52,282 nt of DNA from CBFGWV01 sp965652545 (GCA_965652545.1 CBFGWV010000008.1:1-52282); one strand, 5' to 3'. Shown: positions 7,982 to 16,454, counted from the first letter of the stretch. The notes: a model not told the origin generated them from the sequence alone. Made by a program: numbers and translations.

Positions 7982-8614
7982 TCAGGCGCAGCGTGAAACT
8001 TGGAGGGTTCCCATGGCGCCGGCTGCCAGCGCAGCCTGTGTGCGGTTGGTGACGCCCAGCACGCGGTAGATAGCCATGCAATGCGTCTTCACGGTCCCTT
8101 CCGTGAGGTTCAGATGGCGGGCGATCTCCTTGTTCGAGTTGCCCTCCTTCAACAGCCGGAGGACGTCTCTCTGGCGCGGTGTCAATTGCTCCGGTCCCGC
8201 GGACGTGATGGATGCCGATGCATTGGCCGACGGTACGCCCATGTCGGCCCGCGCGGTGTGCATGGGCTCCGGCAAGGGGTACTGAGGTACCGATGGTGCG
8301 GTCTTCAGGTTGTGCAGAAGGTTGCTGATCGTCGCTATTGCGCCGCCGATGTCCGTTTCGGGGTCGACCAGTGCCAGGGTTACGAGATCGCGATACCGCT
8401 TTCGCAGTCGCTGCAAGGCGGCCAGGGCCTGCAGATCGCCGGAGTCCAACGAGACGATCAGGAGGCGGTAACTTGAACCCGTTCCGAGGATCGCCTGGGC
8501 CTGACCGAGGTCGGCGACCTCGTGAATCGAAACGTCACCTGAATCGTTCGGAATCAAGTGTTCCAAGGACATGCCGGGGTAGCCGGCAAAGCCGACAGTC
8601 AATACACGATACAT
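7982..8614 (-). CDS. LuxR-type regulator with degenerate receiver-like domain
   Basis: 210 residues. The C-terminal 65 residues form a standard LuxR/NarL helix-turn-helix (LTPRQRDVLRLLKEGNSNKE, then EIARHLNLTEGTVKTH). The N-terminal 120 residues have the size and strand-helix rhythm of a receiver domain. However, they lack the acidic pair after the first strand (VLTVGFAG instead of a VVDDH-like motif), so classical phosphorylation is doubtful. The start at 8614 has a strong AGGAGGT site, and about 26 upstream codons are excluded for that reason. A histidine kinase is not adjacent. A terminator follows the gene. Confidence 0.8.
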   Translation of the reverse strand: MYRVLTVGFAGYPGMSLEHLIPNDSGDVSIHEVADLGQAQAILGTGSSYRLLIVSLDSGDLQALAALQRLRKRYRDLVTLALVDPETDIGGAIATISNLLHNLKTAPSVPQYPLPEPMHTARADMGVPSANASASITSAGPEQLTPRQRDVLRLLKEGNSNKEIARHLNLTEGTVKTHCMAIYRVLGVTNRTQAALAAGAMGTLQVSRCA

Positions 8615-8813
8615 GGAGTTACCTCCTGTCTGGTGCCGGAGGGTAGGTGGGTCTTTCTTTGAGAGACCCTCGCTTCTGACGGATATGCGCATCGTGACGC
8701 TACCTGTGATACCGGTTGATAGGGAATGACATCGGCCGGTCCCAAAGGCCGGGATAGGTGCGCACGGTCATAATCCCGGCACGCTCCTGTCCTGTTGGTG
8801 GTTCGCATCGCCG

Positions 8814-9131
8814 TCACTCGACGGCGGGTTGGTTGTCGGCCTCGTCAGTCGGGCCGATCTCGTTGTCTGTGTCATGGCGGGGGTGTCCACCAAGCCCTGC
8901 CGAGATTCTGCGTCCTTCAATGGAAAACTCTGTCGCCGCGTCCTCGGTATCGTCCGGGTCGATCCACCGTCCGCCGCCGAACTCCCGTGATTGCCGACCG
9001 CCGGTGTCGGCTTCCTGTTGGTCGGCGAGGGCCTGCGAAAAATCCGCATTGGCGCCGGGCCGGGCGCGAACCTTCGGCTGTTCGTCGTCAGGGCGGGTCC
9101 AGCCGTCGCGCGAGTTGATCGTTATCGCCAT
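8814..9131 (-). CDS. Small acidic hydrophilic protein of unknown function
   Basis: I do not recognise this 105-residue product. It starts MAITINSRDGWTRPDDEQPK, is rich in Asp, Glu, Gly, Arg and Asn, and lacks a signal peptide or hydrophobic segment, so it looks largely disordered. A GGAGAAGG site precedes the ATG at 9131, which supports translation; an upstream start at 9275 is possible but less attractive. It lies on the same strand between two LuxR-type regulator genes, about 200 bases before the first. It could be a regulator target or a chance reading frame; conservation would decide. Confidence 0.5.
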   Translation of the reverse strand: MAITINSRDGWTRPDDEQPKVRARPGANADFSQALADQQEADTGGRQSREFGGGRWIDPDDTEDAATEFSIEGRRISAGLGGHPRHDTDNEIGPTDEADNQPAVE

Positions 9132-9595
9132 GAGCCTTCTCCAGGCGCCGTTTCTATGAGGAAGCGGCGGTTGTCTACGGCACCATCGGCTTGAGAACGC
9201 CAACCTTGGCAGGTCGTCGCAGCGGGCGTATACCGGGTGAGCATCGCGGGCGATCAACAAAAAGGTTTTCGTCAATGCCGTGAGCGCTGGTGCCTGACCT
9301 CGCTACCGGGTCGACGGCACGCCGCGCTAAGCCTCGCCAAGTATGAACACCGCAGGCTTCGGCGGGGGTTCCGGCCGGCCCTGCGACTACGACGACTCCC
9401 TGATCCGTTGGTGCAAAATCCAATTATCATGGATTAATGATGGTTCACGGTGATAGAAATTCAATCTGCTTAATACTTTGGTATTGCTTGCAACGAATGG
9501 TGTAAGCCTCAGGTTGTGCTTGATGTCCCAAGATTGCATTGAATCTTTGTGACCGATTGCACAATCCACACATTGAGCGCTTTGGCGTATAGAGG
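9132..9595. other. Intergenic region with AT-rich segment
   Basis: About 460 bases between the small acidic protein and the second LuxR gene. The half near 9410-9590 is unusually AT-rich for this genome and contains a short inverted repeat (AATCCA...TGGATT, about 9418-9436). I see no gene I can support; a 36-codon frame starting at 9343 lacks a ribosome-binding site. It probably holds the promoter of the small acidic protein gene. Confidence 0.4.
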
Positions 9596-10222
9596 TCAGC
9601 AGGCAAGACCGAGCTCCCGGGCGAGTACCACCGCTTGGGTGCGATTGCCGACTCGCAGCGTACGAAGCACTGAAGAGACATGCTGCTTTACCGTGATCTC
9701 GGCCAGACTCAGGTGCAGGGCGATCTCCTTATTGGAATATCCCCGCGAGAGCAGCTCGACGATCTGTCGCTGGCGCTGGGTCAAATCCGGCAGCGCATCC
9801 TCCAGCGTTGCCCCATCGGTGTGCGGAGCGACCCAGGCCGGGCGCTGGATCGTGCCGGTCAGCAGCCTATGCAGCGATTCGCGCAGGGTCTCCTTGGCCA
9901 GGCGCTTGGACAGGAATGCATCGACACCGACACGAAAAGCGGCGGAGACCTCACGCCGCTCATCGGTGGCGGAGACGATGGCCACCAGGGCATCGGGCCG
10001 CTGTGCGCGTAAGGACGGAACCGCCGCAACGCCGCCAAGACCGGGCAGACGCGTATCCAGCGTGATCAATCGCAGCTTGGGGAGGTCTTGAATCCGGCGC
10101 AGCGCGTCCTCCGCGGACCCTGCCATGGCCACCTCGCCGCCCTCCAAGACGGTTCTCAGCAGGCAGGCGAGCGCCTCCCGGTAAAGGGGGTGATCGTCGA
10201 CAACGAGTGCCTGAGCATTCAT
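9596..10222 (-). CDS. LuxR/NarL-family response regulator
   Basis: 208 residues. The N-terminal receiver has the expected acidic pocket (ALVVDDHPLYREAL) and the phospho-acceptor strand ITLDTRLPG, with a conserved Lys (LSKR) further on. The C-terminal LuxR helix-turn-helix contains LTQRQRQIVELLSRGYSNKE. In contrast to the LuxR protein at 7982-8614, this one should be a genuine phospho-regulator; no partner kinase is in the window. The start at 10222 has an AAGGAAG site. It is divergent from the trehalose operon, with 296 bases between them, making that operon a candidate target. Confidence 0.85.
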   Translation of the reverse strand: MNAQALVVDDHPLYREALACLLRTVLEGGEVAMAGSAEDALRRIQDLPKLRLITLDTRLPGLGGVAAVPSLRAQRPDALVAIVSATDERREVSAAFRVGVDAFLSKRLAKETLRESLHRLLTGTIQRPAWVAPHTDGATLEDALPDLTQRQRQIVELLSRGYSNKEIALHLSLAEITVKQHVSSVLRTLRVGNRTQAVVLARELGLAC

Positions 10223-10518
10223 GGACCGCTTCCTTGTCCGTACCTGTTTACCGGCCACAAGGTATGCAAGCGCACATGGGTCGTGCTCCCATACCCAACG
10301 ATGGATGGGACTATGACCAGTCACTTAGAGGATGTGAAACGAGTGTTATTTGCCACGCCCATAAGGATTTGTCATGGGGCGAATTGCTGCGATGCAAGAA
10401 GCTCGGTCAAGCCTTGAGGACGATTCAGGTCCCGTTAGGTGACGTGCTGGATTCTGGCCAGTATCGTCCCATGAAACGAACGCAAAGCCACCACGTCCCG
10501 CTTCTGGATTTTTTTTCG

Positions 10519-11280
10519 ATGACAATACCGCTTCCGCCGCCGTACGCCTTGCCAGAGGCGCTGCACGACCGGCCGCCCGGCCTGTTCCTCGATTTCGATG
10601 GCACGCTGGTGGACCTGGCGCCCGCGCCCGAGGCCATCCAGGTGTCCCTGGCATTGCCCGCACTCCTGGACGGTTTGCTTGACCGCCTGGGGGGCGCATT
10701 GGCCCTGGTGTCCGGCCGGCCCGTCACCGAGTTGGACGCCCATCTGGGCCGCCGCTACCCGGCCGCCGGTGTACACGGTATGGAGCGGCGAACCCACGTG
10801 GGCGGGACCATCCATCGTCAGGGCGGCGTGGCGCTGGAGCCGGTGGTCGAGGGCTTGCTGGCTCTGGCCGCGGCGGATCCGCGGCTTCGGGTCGAGCGCA
10901 AACCGGGGGCCGTCGCGTTGCACTACCGTGGTGCGCCGGAGCGGGCGGTCGATTGCCGTGACCAAGTGCTGGCCCTGACCGGCAACCACTCCGAGCTTCA
11001 CGTGTTGCAAGGCAAAATGGTGTTGGAAATCAAGCCCAGCCATATCGATAAGGGGAGGGCAGTGTCCGATTTCTGTGCTGGCCCGCCATTTGCAGGCCGT
11101 GTGCCGGTGTTCATCGGGGACGATGTCACCGATGAGGACGGGTTCCATATCGTCAACGATCTGGGTGGAATGTCGGTGAAGGTTGGCGAGGGAACAACCG
11201 CCGCGGCTTACCGTCTGCCCGATGTAGCCGCCGTGCAGCGCTGGCTCAGTCGCTTGCTCGATCATCTGAATTCGCGATAG
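10519..11280 (+). CDS. otsB: Trehalose-6-phosphate phosphatase OtsB
   Basis: HAD-superfamily phosphatase that converts trehalose 6-phosphate to trehalose in the cytoplasm. The nucleophile motif is LFLDFDGTLVDLAP, followed by ALVSGRPVTELD, AGVHGMERR and the acidic metal site VFIGDDVTDEDGF, all characteristic of OtsB. The chosen ATG gives 253 residues, typical for the family. The ribosome-binding site is weak, with a run of eight T just before the start, so an in-frame ATG at 10471 remains possible. First gene of otsB-GH15-otsA-glk; the next gene starts 11 bases later. Confidence 0.92.
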   Translation: MTIPLPPPYALPEALHDRPPGLFLDFDGTLVDLAPAPEAIQVSLALPALLDGLLDRLGGALALVSGRPVTELDAHLGRRYPAAGVHGMERRTHVGGTIHRQGGVALEPVVEGLLALAAADPRLRVERKPGAVALHYRGAPERAVDCRDQVLALTGNHSELHVLQGKMVLEIKPSHIDKGRAVSDFCAGPPFAGRVPVFIGDDVTDEDGFHIVNDLGGMSVKVGEGTTAAAYRLPDVAAVQRWLSRLLDHLNSR

Positions 11281-11291
11281 GGGTACATCGA

Positions 11292-13088
11292 ATGTCCACA
11301 TTGGATTTGGGAGTCATCGGCAATGGAAGCTACGGCGCCCTGATAGACCCGAGCGCGCGGGTGGTCTGGTGTTGCCTGCCACGTTTCGATGGCGATCCGG
11401 TATTCAATTCGCTGATCAACGGCGGCGATACACCCAAGGGGCTGGGCGATGCCGGCTACTGGGCCATTGAGCTTACCGGTGCGGTACGCCACGAGCGTCG
11501 CTATCTGGCCAATACCGCGGTGTTGAGTACGCGCATCTGGGATGCCGATGGCAATGCCATCGAAATCATCGATTTTGCGCCGCGCTTCGAGAACTTCGGG
11601 CGCATGTTCCGCCCGATGATGATGATTCGGCGGGTGCGCGTGTTCGCCGGGCGCCCGCGGATCCAAGTCAAGCTGCGCCCGACGTTCAACTATGGGGCGC
11701 GCGAACCGACCATCACCCACGGCAGCAACCATATCCGCTATGTGCACAGCGCTTTTGCGGTGCGTCTGACGACCAATGCACCGCTGACCTATGTGCTCGA
11801 CGAGACGCCGTTCCTGCTCAGCGATCCGTTGTCGTTCATCCTCGGGCCGGACGAGTCGTTGGCCGCCGGCATCGACGAAACCGCGCGCAGCTTCGAGGAG
11901 AAGACCACGATTTTCTGGCGCCAGTGGGTGCGTCGACTGGCGTTGCCCTTCGAATGGCAGGATGCGGTTATCCGCGCGGCGATCACCTTGAAGCTGTGCA
12001 CCTTCGAGGAGACCGGCGCGATCATCGCGGCAATGACCACGTCCATCCCGGAAGCCGCCGGCTCGGGTCGCAATTGGGACTATCGTCTGTGCTGGCTGCG
12101 CGATGCCTTTTTCGTCATCCGCGCGCTCAATACCCTCGCCGAAGTCGAAACCATGGAGCACTATCTGCGCTACCTGTTCGATCTGGTGGCGCAGGCCAAC
12201 GGTGGTCATCTGCAGCCGGTCTATGGCATCGGCATGGAGCGGGCGTTGCTCGAGCGCGAGATCGATACCCTTGCAGGGTATCGCGGCATGGGGCCGGTGC
12301 GCGCGGGCAATCAGGCGCACGAGCACTTCCAGCACGATGTCTATGGCAACGTGATCCTCGCCGCCTCGCAATCCTTCTTCGACGCCCGCCTGGTGCGTCT
12401 GGGCTCGATCGGCGACTTCGAGTTGCTCGAGCGCGTTGGCGAGCGGGCCTTCGCGTTGCACGACCAGCCCGATGCCGGCATGTGGGAGCTGCGCACGCGG
12501 GCGCGTGTGCATACCTCGTCCTGCCTGATGTCCTGGGCTGCCTGTGACCGCCTGGCGAGTATCGCCGGCAATCTCGGTCTGCCCGAGCGCATGGCGTTCT
12601 GGCGCGATCGGGCCAGCACTATCCATCGCACCATCTGCGACCGGGGCTGGAGCAGCGAGGCCAGTGCCTTCGTCGAGAGCTTCGATGGCGAGGGGCTGGA
12701 TGCCAGTCTGCTGCTGATGGCGGAGGTGAACTTCCTGCGTGCCGACGATCCGCGCTTTCGTTCTACCCTGGAGGCCATCGAGCGGGCACTCAAGCGTGGC
12801 AAGCACATGTTCCGCTATGCCGCGGCGGATGATTTCGGCGCGCCGGAGAACGCATTCAACATATGCACCTTCTGGTACATCGACGCCTTGGCGCGGGTGG
12901 GGCGGAACCAAGAGGCGCGTGAGATCTTCGAAAGTATGTTGGCGTGTCGCAACAGCTTGGGGCTGTTGTCGGAGGACACGGACCCGTCCAGCGGTGAACT
13001 ATGGGGCAATTTCCCCCAGACCTACTCGCTGGTCGGCATCATCAACGCCGCCATGCGTTTGAGCCGGCGGTGGGAGGAGACGGTATGA
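11292..13088 (+). CDS. Glycoside hydrolase family 15 protein (glucoamylase/trehalase type)
   Basis: 598-residue cytoplasmic inverting glycosidase. An N-terminal beta-sandwich (start LGVIGNGSYGALIDPSARVV) is followed by the alpha/alpha-barrel with NWDYRLCWLRDAFF, the active-site region YGIGMERALLEREIDTLAGY, and the C-terminal WGNFPQTYSLVGIINAAM. No signal peptide is present, so the substrate is internal. Some GH15 proteins hydrolyse trehalose and others starch-like glucans. Its place between otsB and otsA suggests trehalose or a related glucoside, but sequence alone does not settle this. The stop overlaps the otsA start (ATGA). Confidence 0.9.
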   Translation: MSTLDLGVIGNGSYGALIDPSARVVWCCLPRFDGDPVFNSLINGGDTPKGLGDAGYWAIELTGAVRHERRYLANTAVLSTRIWDADGNAIEIIDFAPRFENFGRMFRPMMMIRRVRVFAGRPRIQVKLRPTFNYGAREPTITHGSNHIRYVHSAFAVRLTTNAPLTYVLDETPFLLSDPLSFILGPDESLAAGIDETARSFEEKTTIFWRQWVRRLALPFEWQDAVIRAAITLKLCTFEETGAIIAAMTTSIPEAAGSGRNWDYRLCWLRDAFFVIRALNTLAEVETMEHYLRYLFDLVAQANGGHLQPVYGIGMERALLEREIDTLAGYRGMGPVRAGNQAHEHFQHDVYGNVILAASQSFFDARLVRLGSIGDFELLERVGERAFALHDQPDAGMWELRTRARVHTSSCLMSWAACDRLASIAGNLGLPERMAFWRDRASTIHRTICDRGWSSEASAFVESFDGEGLDASLLLMAEVNFLRADDPRFRSTLEAIERALKRGKHMFRYAAADDFGAPENAFNICTFWYIDALARVGRNQEAREIFESMLACRNSLGLLSEDTDPSSGELWGNFPQTYSLVGIINAAMRLSRRWEETV

Positions 13089-14476
13089 GTCGATTGATTG
13101 CGGTGTCCAACCGCGTCGGACCGGTCAAGGATACGACACGCGCCGGGGGGCTTGCCGTGGCCCTCGTGGAGGCGCTGAAGGCTTACAACGGCATCTGGTT
13201 CGGGTGGAGCGGAAAGACCGACACCCGTGCCGACGGGCGACTGGGCATGCAGGCCGAGGGGCCGTTGACCCTTGCCACGCTCGATCTGGCCGAGAGCGAA
13301 TACGACGATTACTACAACGGATTCGCCAATCGCTGCCTGTGGCCGCTGTTTCATTACCGGATCGACCTGACCGCGTTCGATCGCCGCTATTACGAGAGTT
13401 ACCTGAAGGTCAATGCCAAGTTCGCCCGCGCCTTGTATCCATTGTTGGCCGCGGACGATCGGGTGTGGGTGCACGACTACCATTTCCTGGCTTTTGGCAA
13501 CGAATTGCGGCGCATGGGGGCGACGCAGCCGATGGGTTTCTTTTTGCATATCCCGTTCCCCTCGCGCGAAGTGTTGGCCACCTTGCCGCACCATGACGAC
13601 CTGGTCAGGGCCATGTTTGCCTATGACGTCATCGGCTTTCAGACCGAAGCCGATTGCCAGCGCTTCCAGGACTACGTCGTCCACGAGGCTCGCGGACACG
13701 TGGACGGGCACACGCTCACCGCGTACGGGCGCAGCATCATCGTCAAAGCCTACCCTATTGGTATTGACGCCGACGCATTTGCCGATATGGCGCGCAGCGC
13801 GCCCGAGGCGCAAAGCCAATACCACCGCATGTGCGAGGTGCTGCGTGATCGGGTGCAGGTGCTTGGCGTCGACCGGCTGGATTACACCAAGGGTCTCAAG
13901 GAGCGCTTTCTGGCCTTCGAGCGCCTGCTGGAGGACTACCCGGAAACCCATGGCCAGGTGGTGTTCATGCAGATCGCGCCGCCCAGCCGTGAGGGCGTGG
14001 AAGAATACGTCGAGATGCGCCAGGAGCTCGAATCACTGTCCGGTCATGTCAACGGCCGCTACTCAGAGTTCGACTGGATCCCACTGCGCTACATCAACCG
14101 CGGTTTCGGACGGCGCAACCTCGCCGGCCTCTACCGCGCCAGCCGTATCGGGCTGGTGACTCCGCTGCGCGATGGCATGAACCTCGTCGCCAAGGAGTAT
14201 GTCGCCGCCCAGAACCCCGAAGACCCGGGGGTCTTGGTACTCTCGCGCTTTGCCGGTGCGGCCCAGCAGATGCCCGAGGCGCTGATCGTCAACCCGTATG
14301 ACGTCAAGGCCGTCGCCGATGCCTTGCAGCAGGCTCGGTTCATGTCGTTGGAGGAGCGCCAGGCGCGGCACCAAGCCTTGTTCGCGGGTATTCGCGAGCA
14401 TGACGTGGCCCGTTGGCGCGACAGTTTCATCAACGATTTGGCGGCAGTCCCGGAGATCCTGCCCCCACGCAGCTAG
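13085..14476 (+). CDS. otsA: Trehalose-6-phosphate synthase OtsA
   Basis: GT20 glycosyltransferase that joins UDP-glucose and glucose 6-phosphate to make trehalose 6-phosphate. The 463-residue protein shows the N-terminal substrate loop AGGLAVAL, HDYHF, the nucleotide-sugar site VDRLDYTKGLKERF and the DGMNLVAKEY loop, all hallmarks of OtsA. It overlaps the GH15 gene by four bases (ATGA), so the two are translationally coupled. Together with OtsB it makes trehalose, an osmoprotectant consistent with the other solute systems in this window. A short palindrome begins at the last base of its stop. Confidence 0.94.
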   Translation: MSRLIAVSNRVGPVKDTTRAGGLAVALVEALKAYNGIWFGWSGKTDTRADGRLGMQAEGPLTLATLDLAESEYDDYYNGFANRCLWPLFHYRIDLTAFDRRYYESYLKVNAKFARALYPLLAADDRVWVHDYHFLAFGNELRRMGATQPMGFFLHIPFPSREVLATLPHHDDLVRAMFAYDVIGFQTEADCQRFQDYVVHEARGHVDGHTLTAYGRSIIVKAYPIGIDADAFADMARSAPEAQSQYHRMCEVLRDRVQVLGVDRLDYTKGLKERFLAFERLLEDYPETHGQVVFMQIAPPSREGVEEYVEMRQELESLSGHVNGRYSEFDWIPLRYINRGFGRRNLAGLYRASRIGLVTPLRDGMNLVAKEYVAAQNPEDPGVLVLSRFAGAAQQMPEALIVNPYDVKAVADALQQARFMSLEERQARHQALFAGIREHDVARWRDSFINDLAAVPEILPPRS

Positions 14477-14496
14477 GAGGTTGTCGGACAACCTCC
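14476..14496 (+). repeat. Short perfect palindrome between otsA and glk
   Basis: GGAGGTTGTC, a single G, then GACAACCTCC: ten-base arms starting at the last base of the otsA stop codon. In RNA it would form a short hairpin just before the glk ribosome-binding site, a possible attenuator. Its start, TAGGAGGTTGTCGGA, resembles the terminal repeat TAGGAGCCTGTCGGA of the 167-bp elements at 40651 and 48091, so it may be a remnant of one. Confidence 0.55.
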
Positions 14497-14516
14497 CCCA
14501 AGGAGCGCTTTTGCGT

Positions 14517-15485
14517 ATGACCGTCCTGGTTGGTGACATTGGTGGTACCCACGCCCGCTTCGCCCTGGCGCGCGAGCACGCCGGCGGGCAGATCGAGGTG
14601 TTCAATGCCCATACACTTCGCACCCTCGATCATCCCGATCTGCCCAGCGCCTTGAGGGATTACATGGACCGGATCGGCGAGGTATCGCTCGATGCGGCGG
14701 CCATGTGTGCGGCCGGTCCGATCAACGGACACGACGGCCAAGCCGAGATCCGCATGACCAACTGCCCCTGGCGTGTCGCGGCGGCGGATATTGCGGCAGT
14801 GAGCAAGGCGCCGTCGCGGGTATTCAATGATTTTTCCGCCGTTGCCCTGGGGTTGCCGCGGCTTGCGCCCAGTGCCTCCCGTGTGGTTCAGAGCGGGGTG
14901 CCCGACCCGCGCGCGCCGATTGCCGTGCTCGGTCCGGGCACGGGCCTGGGTGTCTCGGCACTCATCCCCTGCCAGGGGCATTGGCTTCCGATCACCGGCG
15001 AGGGCGGGCATGTCTCGCTGGCCCCGGGCGACGAGCGGGAGCTGGCCATGATCCGCCTGCTGATGGCCGAGTTCGGCCACGTCTCGGCCGAGCGTGTGCT
15101 GTCGGGGCCGGGGCTGGAAACCTTATACGGCGTGCTCGCCGCGCTGGACAGCGACAGCGACTTGGTGCTGCCCACCGCGGCGGAGATCGCCGCCTCCGTG
15201 GACAGCGACCCGCGTGCGGCCGAAACGGTGCGCCGCTTCTGCGGTTTGCTCGGCTCGGTGGCCGGCGACCTGGTCTTGACCCTGGGCGCCCGCGGCGGTG
15301 TGTACCTGGCTGGCGGCATCCTTGCTCAATGGGATGAGATCTTCGACCTGACGACGTTCTGCCGACGATTCGCGGCCAAAGGGCGCTTCAAGGACTACCT
15401 GTCGAACATTCCTATCTGGCGTGTCACCGGAGCCAACCCGGCCTTGCTCGGGCTTGCCGGGGAGGCATTGCAGGGTTTCGACTGA
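14517..15485 (+). CDS. glk: Glucokinase
   Basis: 322-residue bacterial (group A) glucokinase, phosphorylating glucose with ATP in the cytoplasm. The phosphate motif VLVGDIGGTHARFA opens the protein, followed by the catalytic Asp in VFNDFSAVALGL, LGPGTGLGVS and the glucose-binding GEGGHVSLAPGDE. The ATG at 14517 lies 11 bases after AAGGAG; the TTG at 14511 is an alternative. It is the last gene of the trehalose operon and would recapture any glucose released by the GH15 enzyme. Confidence 0.92.
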   Translation: MTVLVGDIGGTHARFALAREHAGGQIEVFNAHTLRTLDHPDLPSALRDYMDRIGEVSLDAAAMCAAGPINGHDGQAEIRMTNCPWRVAAADIAAVSKAPSRVFNDFSAVALGLPRLAPSASRVVQSGVPDPRAPIAVLGPGTGLGVSALIPCQGHWLPITGEGGHVSLAPGDERELAMIRLLMAEFGHVSAERVLSGPGLETLYGVLAALDSDSDLVLPTAAEIAASVDSDPRAAETVRRFCGLLGSVAGDLVLTLGARGGVYLAGGILAQWDEIFDLTTFCRRFAAKGRFKDYLSNIPIWRVTGANPALLGLAGEALQGFD

Positions 15486-15499
15486 GCCTTGGTGCCGGG

Positions 15500-15640
15500 T
15501 CAGAACCATAAACCCGGCAGTATGGCCAAGATGCTCAGCCCGACGACCAGGGCCGGAACCAGCAGACCGGCCTGCCAATGCTGCCAATCGCGGTCGCTGC
15601 GGCGAACTCGCCACAGCGGCTTGTCACGGTCGAACGCCAT
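15500..15640 (-). CDS. Small single-span membrane protein, 46 residues
   Basis: A short frame starting MAFDRDKPLWRVRRSDRDW, with a charged N-terminal half and one hydrophobic helix (about residues 24-46, ending ILPGLWF). A GGAG site lies about 8 bases before the ATG, and a Fur-like palindrome lies about 60 bases upstream, which together argue that it is a real gene. It converges on glk with 14 bases between stops. Function unknown. The positive-inside rule suggests a cytoplasmic N-terminus. If the box is a true Fur site, a link to iron supply is possible. Confidence 0.6.
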   Translation of the reverse strand: MAFDRDKPLWRVRRSDRDWQHWQAGLLVPALVVGLSILAILPGLWF

Positions 15641-15696
15641 CCCATCACTCCAGCGGACATCAAGCCCTGGAGGGTAGGCGGGTGTCGGCTTAAATG

Positions 15697-15713
15697 CAAA
15701 TGGTTCTCATTTG
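15697..15713. promoter_or_regulatory. Fur-like box
   Basis: CAAATG-GTTCT-CATTTG; read on the minus strand it is CAAATGAGAACCATTTG, close to the Fur core pattern of AAATGA/TCATTT half-sites. It sits just after the tetR stop and about 60 bases upstream of the small membrane protein gene on the same strand, so it would control the latter. By-eye match only. Confidence 0.45.
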
Positions 15714-15717
15714 TGAT

Positions 15718-16359
15718 TCACGATGACCGAGGCGCGTAGGCACGCAGAAACATATCCACCGCCTGTGTCACCCGCTCACGGATTTCCGCCTCCCCGGGCG
15801 GTGGCCGGGTGCCCATCAGCAAGGCCAGGTGGGCCATGCCTTTCCACTGCATGCACAAGGCCTGCGCGGCGAACGACGGGTCGTCCAGGGCCAGCTTGCC
15901 GTTGTCGACCCAGCGTTGCATCACATCGGCCAGGCGCTGGCACATGGCTCGCGGCCCGGCTTCGAAAAAGGCTTCGGTGATTTCCGGATGGTTCGGCCCC
16001 TGGCTGACCAGAAGACGCTCCATAGCGACGACATCGTCGCTGGAGAGAAACGTCAGCAGACTGACGCCGAAATCCAGCAAGCCCTGGCGCACGTCCGTGC
16101 TGCGCGCATCCAGGCTCTCGACGGCCAGGCGTATCGTTTCGGTGCGCTGGACGATGACCTCGGTGAACAAGCGGACCTTGTCGCCGAAATGGTTATACAC
16201 CGTGACTTTGGATACGCCGGCCGCCTGGGCGACGCCCTCGATGGTGACGGCATCCGGACCCAGCTCGCAGAACAGGCGCGCGGCCGTCTCGACGATATGG
16301 CGACGTTTGGCGAGGTCCGGCGGGCGGCCGCGGGCGGGGCGAGTCGTGGTTTGATTCAT
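15718..16359 (-). CDS. TetR-family transcriptional repressor
   Basis: 213 residues. The N-terminal helix-turn-helix is typical (VTIEGVAQAAGVSKVTVYNH, about residues 38-57), and the C-terminal domain resembles the AcrR/TetR_C type often seen with efflux pumps. I start it at MNQTTTRP (16359); an upstream GTG at 16374 is possible. It is divergent from the RND membrane-fusion gene, with a 95-base gap holding a palindrome that is the likely operator. It probably represses the pump and perhaps itself until a pump substrate binds. Confidence 0.87.
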   Translation of the reverse strand: MNQTTTRPARGRPPDLAKRRHIVETAARLFCELGPDAVTIEGVAQAAGVSKVTVYNHFGDKVRLFTEVIVQRTETIRLAVESLDARSTDVRQGLLDFGVSLLTFLSSDDVVAMERLLVSQGPNHPEITEAFFEAGPRAMCQRLADVMQRWVDNGKLALDDPSFAAQALCMQWKGMAHLALLMGTRPPPGEAEIRERVTQAVDMFLRAYAPRSS

Positions 16360-16410
16360 GCTTGACCAGATCACAAAAAAATTATTAGACGCCGGCGTTC
16401 ACGAATATAT

Positions 16411-16430
16411 ACTGAACGTCGCCGTTTAGT
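16411..16430. promoter_or_regulatory. Candidate TetR operator
   Basis: ACTGAACG-TCGC-CGTTTAGT is an inverted repeat with one mismatch in the arms, in the gap between the divergent tetR and efflux genes. It resembles the ACT(G/A)AACG...CGTTTAGT operators of repressors that control RND pumps. An adjacent AATATATACT could be part of a promoter for the efflux genes. Confidence 0.6.
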
Positions 16431-16454
16431 GAATCGTGATCGGAGAGGTCGCAC

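Noticed and set aside
11262..12911. 549-codon minus-strand open frame
   Set aside because: Antisense to the GH15 gene, with shadow-type composition and no recognisable motif.
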